A stretch of DNA of 64,000 bases from Bradyrhizobium manausense (lineage in GTDB: Bacteria; Pseudomonadota; Alphaproteobacteria; Rhizobiales; Xanthobacteraceae), in NCBI RefSeq assembly GCF_018130615.1, contig NZ_JAFCKB010000001.1:124001-188000 (forward strand), given 5' to 3'. The translations under genes and the position numbers were made by a program. Below, piece after piece: positions 57,675 through 64,000 of the stretch (the stretch's first letter is position 1; each line of letters opens with the position of its first letter). A model generated the notes under the pieces. It saw nothing but the letters and a program-made list of their open reading frames with translations, did no database searches and was not told the origin of the DNA.

Positions 57675-59021
57675 ATGCCATCTCAACGTTTTGCCCCTCC
57701 ATCCGAAGTGCCCGGTCTCGCGGCGCGGCGGATCGCTGCCGACATCGTCGACGGCGTCCTGCACAAGCACCGCACGCTCGACGACCAGCTCGACGGCTCG
57801 GGCGCCCATCCCGGACTGAAGACGCTCGCCGACCGTGACCGCGCGCTGATGCGGCGCCTGGTCGCAACCATTTTGCGCCGGCTCGGCACGCTCGGCCACG
57901 TGCTGTCGCGCCTGCTCGACAAGGGCATCCCATCCGACGCGCCACGCGCGCAGAGCGCGCTGCTGATCGGTGCCGCCCAGATCCTCTGGATGGACGTGCC
58001 CGATCATGCGGCGGTCGACCTCTCGGTTCGCCTGGTGCAATCCGACCGGCGCGCCGCGCGCTATGCCGGCCTCGTCAACGCCGTGCTGCGCCGTTGTGCG
58101 CGCGAGGGTCAGGCGCTGGTCGAGGAGGTCGCCACACAATCGCTCGACCTGCCGCCCTGGCTACTGGCGCGCTGGAGCGCGCATTACGGCGAGGCCACCG
58201 CGCGGGACATGGCGCTCGCGCTCGGTCACGAACCTTCGCTCGATCTGACCGTGAAGTCCGATGCCGTGCAATGGGCGAGCCGGCTTCATGGCGAAGTGCT
58301 GCCGACCGGATCGGTGCGCACGCTGCTGCATGGCTCGGTGACCATGCTGCCCGGTTTCGCCGAAGGACAATGGTGGGTGCAGGACGCCGCCGCCGCGCTG
58401 CCTGTCCGGCTGTTCGGCGATATCGCCGGTAAATCCATCGCCGATCTCTGTGCTGCGCCCGGTGGCAAGACCGCTCAGCTGGCGCAAGCCGGCGCGCGTG
58501 TCACGGCGCTCGACCGCTCTCCCGCCCGGGTGGCGCGCCTGCGCGAAAACCTGAGCCGGTTGTCGCTCCAGGCCGAGACGATCGTCGCTGACGCCGTGGA
58601 ATGGGCGGGACCGGCGGAGGGCTTCGATGGCATCCTGATCGACGCGCCCTGCACCTCGACCGGGACGATCCGCCGGCATCCTGACGTCGCATGGCTGCGG
58701 CAGGAGTCCGACGTCGCCGCGATGACCGTTCTCCAGCAACGGCTGCTGAAGAAATCGGTCTCGCTGCTCAAGCCCGGCGGGACGCTGGTCTACTGCACCT
58801 GTTCGCTGGAACCCGAGGAAGGCGAGCAGGCGATCGCCACGCTGCTGGCCGCGGAGCCTGCGCTTCGCCGCGTGCCGATCGAGGCCCGCGAGGTCTCCGG
58901 TCTCAGCGAGATCATCACGGCTGAGGGTGATCTTCGGACCTTGCCGAGCCACCTGCCGCACGCCGACCCGAAGCTCGGCGGGCTCGACGGATTTTTCGCG
59001 GCCCGGCTCGTTAAATCCTGA
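57675..59021 (+). CDS. rsmB: 16S rRNA (cytosine-C5) methyltransferase RsmB-family
   Basis: A 448-residue enzyme. The N-terminal NusB-like helical domain (ARRIADIVDG-type start, LADRDRALMRRLVATILRRLG) precedes an RNA m5C methyltransferase domain with SAM motif IADLCAAPGGKTAQLA, IDAPCTSTGTIRRHPD (first Cys) and LVYCTCSLEPEEGEQ (catalytic Cys). It is predicted to methylate C967 of 16S rRNA. The frame is open 29 codons upstream, but ATG 57675 (MPSQRF) suits the family. It precedes a heparinase-like gene and purH on the same strand. Confidence 0.94.
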   Translation: MPSQRFAPPSEVPGLAARRIAADIVDGVLHKHRTLDDQLDGSGAHPGLKTLADRDRALMRRLVATILRRLGTLGHVLSRLLDKGIPSDAPRAQSALLIGAAQILWMDVPDHAAVDLSVRLVQSDRRAARYAGLVNAVLRRCAREGQALVEEVATQSLDLPPWLLARWSAHYGEATARDMALALGHEPSLDLTVKSDAVQWASRLHGEVLPTGSVRTLLHGSVTMLPGFAEGQWWVQDAAAALPVRLFGDIAGKSIADLCAAPGGKTAQLAQAGARVTALDRSPARVARLRENLSRLSLQAETIVADAVEWAGPAEGFDGILIDAPCTSTGTIRRHPDVAWLRQESDVAAMTVLQQRLLKKSVSLLKPGGTLVYCTCSLEPEEGEQAIATLLAAEPALRRVPIEAREVSGLSEIITAEGDLRTLPSHLPHADPKLGGLDGFFAARLVKS

Positions 59022-59140
59022 TTTTGCACCGGATTTTGCTACCGCTGGACTGATTCGGCGCCTTTCAAGGTGGTGTCAGCCGGCCGATTTTGGGATTAAT
59101 AAGGATTCGTCGGAATCCTCTTCCCCCTTCAAGGCAAGGC

Positions 59141-60898
59141 GTGTCGGTCGCTCAACGCAGACGTATCTCGACGCTGGTGATGAACCGCTTCGCGCGGAAC
59201 ATGCTCGCGCGCGCGAGTGGCGGTTCCGTTGCGCTGTCGCGAGTCTGGCCCGGCCGGACCGACCGGCTGATCATCGCGCCGCATGATCTGCGCACCGCCG
59301 ATGCGACGCGCGCCGCCGAAATCTATGCCGGGCGCTTCGTCTTCGCCGGCAAGATCGTCAACTGCCACGGCCGCTCGATCTTCGATCTCGATCCGCCCTC
59401 GGAGGATTGGGAGGTCGCGCTGCTCGGCTTCGGCTGGCTGCGGCACTTGCGCGCCGCCGACACCGCGCTGACCCGGGCGAATGCGCGCGCGCTGGTCGAG
59501 GACTGGATCAGCAATCCCGCCAACAAGCGCCGGCCCGTCGCCCGCCGCGCCGATGTGCTGGCGCGGCGCGTGATCTCGCTGCTGTCGCAGGCGCCGCTGG
59601 TGCTCAACGACACCGACAACAAATTCTACCGCCGCTACCTGCGCGCACTCGCACGCGAGATCCGCTTCTTGCGCTACACCATGGTGAACATCCCCGACGG
59701 GGTGCCGAAGCTCCAGGTGCAGATCGCGCTGTGCTACACCACGCTCTGCCTCGCCAACCAGGCGCGCCATATCCGCAGCGCGTCGAAAAAGCTCTCCGAC
59801 GAATTGCAGCGGCAGATTCTTCCCGACGGCGGCCACATCTCGCGCAACCCGGGTGCGCTGATCGAGCTGCTGATCGACCTGTTGCCGCTGCGGCAGACCT
59901 TCGCCGCGCGCAACATCGCGCCGCCGCCGGCGCTCCTCAACGCGATCGATCGTATGATGCCGATGCTGCGCTTCTTCCGGCACGGCGACGGCAATTTCGC
60001 GCTGTTCAACGGCATGAGCGCGACGCCTTCGGACCTGCTCGCGACGCTGCTCGCCTATGACGACGCCCACGGCGCGCCGATGGCGAACATGCCGCACACC
60101 GGATTCCAGCGCCTCGATGCCGGCCCGACCACGCTGATCATCGACACCGGTCCGCCGCCGCCGCCCGGCGTCAGCCACGACGCGCATGCCGGGTGCCTGT
60201 CGTTCGAGCTGTCCTCCGGCATCAGCCGCATCGTCACAAATTGCGGCATGCCGACCACGGGTCGGGACAATTGGCGGCCGTTCGCGCGCGGCACCGCGGC
60301 GCATTCGACGTTGACCTATCACGACACCTCCTCCTGCCAGTTCGTCGAGATGTCGGCGATGAAGCGGCTGCTGCACGGCGCGCCGATCATCAGCGGTCCC
60401 CATGAGGTCGAGAGCTATCGCGAAGTCGTGCAGGACGGCACGCTGCTGACGACCTCGCATGACGGCTATCTCGCCAAGTTCGGCGTGATCCATCGCCGCG
60501 TGTTGATGGTTGCCAATGACGGCGCGCGGATCGACGGCGAGGATACGCTGTCGCCGCCGCAAGGCGCGCGGCTCAAGGGCGCGGGGGCCGATTTCGCGCT
60601 GCGCTTCCATCTGCATCCCGCGGTGAAGGCGAGCCGGCTGTCGGATGCGCGCGGCGTCATGCTGGTGCTGCCGAACCGCGACGTCTGGACCTTCGAAGCC
60701 CTGGACGACAAGGTCGATCTCGAGGACAGCGTGTTCCTGGCCGGCAATGACGGCCCCCGCCGCACCGCCCAGATCGTGATCCGCCAGGACGCCCGCCAGG
60801 CGCCCTCGATCCGCTGGAGTTTTGTACGCTCGACCGCATCACCTGCGGTCACCAATGCCCGCCGCAACGCCCGGCGCGAGCCGGAACTTCCGCTGTAA
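59141..60898 (+). CDS. Heparinase II/III-like protein
   Basis: A 585-residue protein with a helical (alpha/alpha toroid) N-terminal half and a C-terminal beta domain of the heparinase II/III type: DAHAGCLSFELSSGISRIVTNCG, GTAAHSTLTYHDTSSCQFVE, and FHLHPAVKASRL. Such proteins cleave or bind acidic polysaccharides, but the bacterial core-genome members lying between rsmB and purH have no demonstrated substrate. No signal peptide is visible. The likely start is GTG 59141 (MSVAQRRRIS); an ATG at 59180 or the frame start at 59090 are alternatives. Confidence 0.87.
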   Translation: MSVAQRRRISTLVMNRFARNMLARASGGSVALSRVWPGRTDRLIIAPHDLRTADATRAAEIYAGRFVFAGKIVNCHGRSIFDLDPPSEDWEVALLGFGWLRHLRAADTALTRANARALVEDWISNPANKRRPVARRADVLARRVISLLSQAPLVLNDTDNKFYRRYLRALAREIRFLRYTMVNIPDGVPKLQVQIALCYTTLCLANQARHIRSASKKLSDELQRQILPDGGHISRNPGALIELLIDLLPLRQTFAARNIAPPPALLNAIDRMMPMLRFFRHGDGNFALFNGMSATPSDLLATLLAYDDAHGAPMANMPHTGFQRLDAGPTTLIIDTGPPPPPGVSHDAHAGCLSFELSSGISRIVTNCGMPTTGRDNWRPFARGTAAHSTLTYHDTSSCQFVEMSAMKRLLHGAPIISGPHEVESYREVVQDGTLLTTSHDGYLAKFGVIHRRVLMVANDGARIDGEDTLSPPQGARLKGAGADFALRFHLHPAVKASRLSDARGVMLVLPNRDVWTFEALDDKVDLEDSVFLAGNDGPRRTAQIVIRQDARQAPSIRWSFVRSTASPAVTNARRNARREPELPL

Positions 60899-60959
60899 AG
60901 AGCCGCGATTCGGCCCCATCTGATCGTTGTGAAGGGCCTCGAAAACTGCTATCGAGCGC

Positions 60960-61036
60960 TCGTTCGCGCGACTGGCGACCTTGGATGGAGCACCATCGGG
61001 AAGCGCGACACATATCCGCCGCGCGCCTGGGCATAG
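60960..61036 (+). ncRNA. ZTP (pfl) riboswitch upstream of purH
   Basis: The region fits the ZTP aptamer. P1 is TCGCGC (60964-60969) with GCGCGA (61003-61008), enclosing the conserved ACTGGCGA (60971-60978), a GATGG/CCATC hairpin with AGCA loop (60984-60997) and GGGAAGC. After a short joiner comes the second domain, with the signature GCCTGGGCA (61025-61033) whose GCC/GGC mini-stem is intact. It lies 30 bases before purH, so the ligand (ZMP/ZTP, the AICAR pathway alarmone) may control access to the ribosome binding site. Known riboswitch class; recognised by motif, not by covariance scoring. Confidence 0.82.
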
Positions 61037-61063
61037 ACACTCCCTTAGCAGAGGATCTTGCTC

Positions 61064-62656
61064 ATGACTGACCATCCCCGCCGCGTCACCCGCGCCCTTC
61101 TCTCCGTCTCCGACAAGACCGGCCTGATCGAGTTCGCCAAGGCTCTTGCCGCGCATGATGTCGAGCTGGTCTCGACCGGCGGCACCGCGAAGGCGATCGC
61201 CGCTGCCGGCCTCAAGGTGAAGGACGTCTCCGACCTCACCGGCTTCCCCGAGATGATGGACGGCCGCGTCAAGACGTTGCACCCGAAGGTGCATGGCGGC
61301 CTGCTCGCGATCCGCGACAACAAGGAACACGCCGAGGCGATAAAGGCGCACGGCATCGCGCCGATCGATCTCCTGGTCGTCAATCTCTATCCGTTCGAGG
61401 CGACCGTCGACAAAGGCGCGGGCTTCGAGGATTGCATCGAGAATATCGATATCGGCGGCCCCGCGATGATCCGAGCCGCCGCGAAGAATCATGACGACGT
61501 CGCCGTCGTCGTCGAGGCGCAGGATTACCAGGCCGTGCTCGACGAGCTCGCCGCCAACAAGGGCGCGACCACGCTGAAATTGCGTCGGCGGCTGGCCGCG
61601 AAGGCCTATGCACGCACCGCGGCCTATGACGCCGCGATCTCGAACTGGTTCAACCGTCAGCTCGAGATCGATGCGCCCGATTTCCGCGCCTTCGGCGGCA
61701 AGCTGATCCAGTCGCTGCGCTACGGCGAGAATCCGCACCAGACCGCGGCGTTCTACGCAACGCCCGACAAGCGCCCGGGCGTCTCGACCGCGCGGCAGTT
61801 GCAGGGCAAGGAGCTCTCCTACAACAACATCAACGACACCGATGCCGCCTATGAATGCATCGGCGAGTTCGACACCAAGCGCACCGCAGCCTGCGTCATC
61901 GTCAAGCACGCCAATCCCTGCGGCGTCGCGGAAGGCGCAAACCTCGTCGAGGCCTATCGCAAGGCGCTGGCCTGCGACTCCACCTCGGCCTTCGGTGGCA
62001 TCATCGCGATGAACCGCGCGCTCGACGCCGACACCGCGCGCGAAATCACCAAGATCTTCACCGAGGTGATCATCGCGCCAGACGCGAGCGAGGAAGCGAT
62101 CGCCATCATCGGTGCGCGCAAGAATCTGCGCCTGCTGCTCGCCGGCAGCCTGCCCGACCCGCGCGCGCCGGGCCTGACCGCGAAGACGGTTGCCGGCGGT
62201 CTTCTGGTGCAGAGCCGCGACAATGCGGTGGTCGACGACATGACATTCAAGGTCGTGACCAAGCGTGCACCGACGGACGCGGAGATGCGCGACCTGAAGT
62301 TCGCCTTCCGGGTGGCAAAGCACGTCAAATCGAACACCATCATCTACGCCAAGGACCTCGCCACCGTCGGCGTCGGCGCGGGCCAGATGAGCCGTGTCGA
62401 TTCAGCCCGTATCGCGGCACGCAAGGCGCAGGATGCCGCCAATGAGCTGAAACTCGCCGAGCCGCTGACCAAGGGCTCGGTCGTGGCGTCGGATGCGTTC
62501 TTCCCCTTCGCCGACGGCATGCTCGCCTGCATCGAAGCCGGCGCCACCGCCGTGGTGCAGCCCGGCGGCTCGATGCGTGATGACGAGGTGATCAAGGCCG
62601 CCGACGAGCACGGCATTGCCATGGTGTTCACGGGAACGCGGCACTTCCGGCACTGA
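61064..62656 (+). CDS. purH: Bifunctional AICAR transformylase/IMP cyclohydrolase
   Basis: A 530-residue enzyme that carries out the last two steps of de novo IMP synthesis. The N-terminal cyclohydrolase domain has [27 protein letters not shown] and [17 protein letters not shown]; the C-terminal transformylase domain has the catalytic [14 protein letters not shown] and [18 protein letters not shown] 61064 follows AGAGGA at eight bases. A ZTP riboswitch lies in its leader, which is consistent with the substrate AICAR (ZMP) turning on its own consumption. Confidence 0.97.
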   Translation: MTDHPRRVTRALLSVSDKTGLIEFAKALAAHDVELVSTGGTAKAIAAAGLKVKDVSDLTGFPEMMDGRVKTLHPKVHGGLLAIRDNKEHAEAIKAHGIAPIDLLVVNLYPFEATVDKGAGFEDCIENIDIGGPAMIRAAAKNHDDVAVVVEAQDYQAVLDELAANKGATTLKLRRRLAAKAYARTAAYDAAISNWFNRQLEIDAPDFRAFGGKLIQSLRYGENPHQTAAFYATPDKRPGVSTARQLQGKELSYNNINDTDAAYECIGEFDTKRTAACVIVKHANPCGVAEGANLVEAYRKALACDSTSAFGGIIAMNRALDADTAREITKIFTEVIIAPDASEEAIAIIGARKNLRLLLAGSLPDPRAPGLTAKTVAGGLLVQSRDNAVVDDMTFKVVTKRAPTDAEMRDLKFAFRVAKHVKSNTIIYAKDLATVGVGAGQMSRVDSARIAARKAQDAANELKLAEPLTKGSVVASDAFFPFADGMLACIEAGATAVVQPGGSMRDDEVIKAADEHGIAMVFTGTRHFRH

Positions 62657-62667
62657 TCTATCAACTC

Positions 62668-62785
62668 GTCATTGTGAGCCACCGGGTCCCCGCGAAACGC
62701 GGCCCATGACAAGCTCCGCGAAGCAATCCAAAGTCTTTCCGCGAGGAAGTCTGGATTGCTTCGTCGCTTTGTTCCTCGCAATGAC
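62668..62785. repeat. Dispersed intergenic repeat, family E
   Basis: About 118 bp with ends GTCATTGTGAGCC and CTCGCAATGAC (inverted) and the internal pair GAAGCAATCCAAAGTCTTTC / AGTCTGGATTGCTTC. This is a familiar Bradyrhizobium-type repeat (recollection). It separates convergent purH and the MFS gene and may act as a terminator. Confidence 0.7.
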
Positions 62786-62809
62786 GATGGTGAGAGTAGA
62801 GGAACGCGG

Positions 62810-64000
62810 CTAATCCCGCACCCGCATCAGCAGCCCGAACCCTGTGACGAAAAACACCACCAGCACGGCCATGCCGGCTTTCTGACTCGCGGTTGCTGCG
62901 GTGATCACACCGATCAGCAGCGGACCGATGAAGGACGTCACCTTTCCGGTCAGCGCGAACAAGCCAAAATACTGTGCGATACGATCCTTCGGCGCAAGGC
63001 GGATCAGCAGCGTGCGCGACGCCGCTTGAAGCGGGCCACCCGCCGCGCCGATCAGGCAGCCCAGCACGACATAGGCCCGCTCAGCGGCAGCTGCGAACAG
63101 CGGTCCGCCCGGCACCGGCGGCGCGACCTTGACGAACAGCACGCTATCCTTGTCAACGAGAAGGATCGCGGCAACCGCGAGCAGCAGGATCAGCATGCTG
63201 CCGGCGATGACACGTTTCGGACCAAGGAAGTCATCGAGCTTGCCGCCAAGCCATGCGCCGAAGGTGCCGGCGATGGCAAGGATGATTCCAAACGTGCCGA
63301 TCTGGATCGTGTGCCAGCCAAAGGTGCCCGCGGCATAGATGCCGCCGAACGCGAACAGCGACACCAAACCGTCGGTGTAGATCATGTTGGCGAGCAGAAA
63401 TGCCGCGAGTGATTTCTGCTGCGGCAAATCCTTCAGCGACCGCTTCAGATCGGCCAGGCCTTCGTGCAGCGCCTCACGCACCGGGCGCTTCGCTGGATAA
63501 TCCGGCGTGAACAAGAACATCGGCGTGACGAAGACGATGAACCATAGTCCGGTCAACGGCCCCGCCGCGCGATCGCCTTCATGCGTGGCTGGATCGAGCC
63601 CGAACAGCGGCGTGAAGCCGAGCAGCGTTCGGCCGGTCTCCGGATTGGCGGCAAGGAAGCCGAGCACGATGATCAGGCTGACGATGCCGCCGACGTAACC
63701 CGTGGCCCAGCCGGTGCCGGAGAGCCGGCCGATGCGCTCCGGCGGCACCAGGGTCGGCATCATCGCATTGTTGAAGACCGTGGCGAATTCCGCGCCGACG
63801 CTGGCAAGCGCAACCGCGATCAGCAGCGGCGGAATGATGGCGTGATCGCCCGGCTTGCCGATCCACAATGTACAGGAGGCCAGCACGAGGACAGCGCCAA
63901 ACGCGGCGATCCACGGCTTGCGGCGACCCGCGGCATCGGCGATGGCGCCAAGAACGGGCGACAACAGCGCAATCGCCATGCCAGCTGCTGCCATCGCGAA
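62810..64000 (-). CDS. MFS transporter (UMF1/Atg22-like), partial at the window edge
   Basis: The C-terminal ~397 residues of a transporter; its N-terminus lies beyond base 64000. About ten membrane spans are visible. The conserved loop AIADAAGRRKPWIAAFG is of the UMF1 (Vps/Atg22-like) type, followed by EFATVFNNAMMPTLVPPERIGRLSGTGWATGYVGG, another UMF1 hallmark. The transported compound is unknown; relatives handle amino acids or sugars. The stop is TAG-free TAA-type at 62810-62812, 25 bases from a repeat. Confidence 0.88.
   Translation of the reverse strand, partial: FAMAAAGMAIALLSPVLGAIADAAGRRKPWIAAFGAVLVLASCTLWIGKPGDHAIIPPLLIAVALASVGAEFATVFNNAMMPTLVPPERIGRLSGTGWATGYVGGIVSLIIVLGFLAANPETGRTLLGFTPLFGLDPATHEGDRAAGPLTGLWFIVFVTPMFLFTPDYPAKRPVREALHEGLADLKRSLKDLPQQKSLAAFLLANMIYTDGLVSLFAFGGIYAAGTFGWHTIQIGTFGIILAIAGTFGAWLGGKLDDFLGPKRVIAGSMLILLLAVAAILLVDKDSVLFVKVAPPVPGGPLFAAAAERAYVVLGCLIGAAGGPLQAASRTLLIRLAPKDRIAQYFGLFALTGKVTSFIGPLLIGVITAATASQKAGMAVLVVFFVTGFGLLMRVRD

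Overview
The window reads as chromosomal core DNA of an alphaproteobacterium of the order Hyphomicrobiales, most likely Bradyrhizobium or a close relative. The evidence is uniformly high GC with strong third-position GC bias, gene families typical of that group (a long-form argG, an IalB-like protein, SdhAF4/DUF1674, a heparinase-like gene between rsmB and purH, an alphaproteobacterial Mic60/mitofilin homologue next to hemD), and many short intergenic repeats of the kind seen in Bradyrhizobium genomes. There is no transposase, integrase, phage gene, rRNA or CRISPR array. The assignment rests on recognition of gene families, not on a database search.

Layout. 1-9.3 kb: glyoxalase-fold protein, a very proline-rich OmpA-type envelope protein, argG, a PAP2 phosphatase, rlmN, an IalB-like secreted protein and a short-chain dehydrogenase gene broken by one in-frame amber codon. 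9.6-16.1 kb: quinone oxidoreductase, pterin dehydratase, a membrane-anchored TAXI binding protein without a permease, a Tat-exported PhoD phosphatase, a single-domain response regulator and a Crp-type regulator. 16.4-23 kb: typA, an amine oxidase, and a tightly coupled four-gene minus-strand set (alpha/beta hydrolase, DUF2269, SDR-DoxX fusion, DCC thiol protein). 23-28.4 kb: GNAT protein behind a CtrA-like site, ppa, yggT-DUF167-folD, tRNA-Ala(CGC), enoyl-CoA hydratase and a glutamine amidotransferase. 28.5-38.7 kb: SDR, TerB-like protein, class III cyclase, P450, Tat-type esterase, MFS exporter, two small Cys-rich secreted proteins, a polysaccharide deacetylase and a small secreted protein; the last group carries three Crp-like palindromes. 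38.9-45.6 kb: tRNA-Thr(CGT), then hemD-mitofilin-hemY divergent from tsaD-gpsA-EVE. 45.6-54.6 kb: second class III cyclase, SRPBCC protein, topoisomerase IB, acs, L,D-transpeptidase, thermonuclease-like protein and a chemoreceptor. 54.7-64 kb: an unusual flavoprotein-sulfotransferase fusion, SdhAF4, rsmB, heparinase-like protein, a ZTP riboswitch ahead of purH, and the 3' part of an MFS gene cut by the window edge.

How it fits together. Most genes are housekeeping: arginine, purine, folate, haem precursor and acetyl-CoA metabolism, RNA modification (RlmN, RsmB, TsaD) and envelope maintenance (OmpA, L,D-transpeptidase, deacetylase, PAP2). Possible regulatory links visible in the DNA are ZTP control of purH, a CtrA-type site before the GNAT gene, and Crp-type boxes around the Cys-rich/deacetylase/secreted-protein cluster; two nucleotide cyclases lie elsewhere in the window.

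The best candidates for new biology are the FAD/NAD(P)-binding plus sulfotransferase fusion at 54720-57191 (with a possible internal start), the Crp-box envelope cluster at 36.3-38.8 kb, and the overlapping hydrolase/DUF2269/SDR-DoxX/DCC redox operon at 19.9-23.0 kb.
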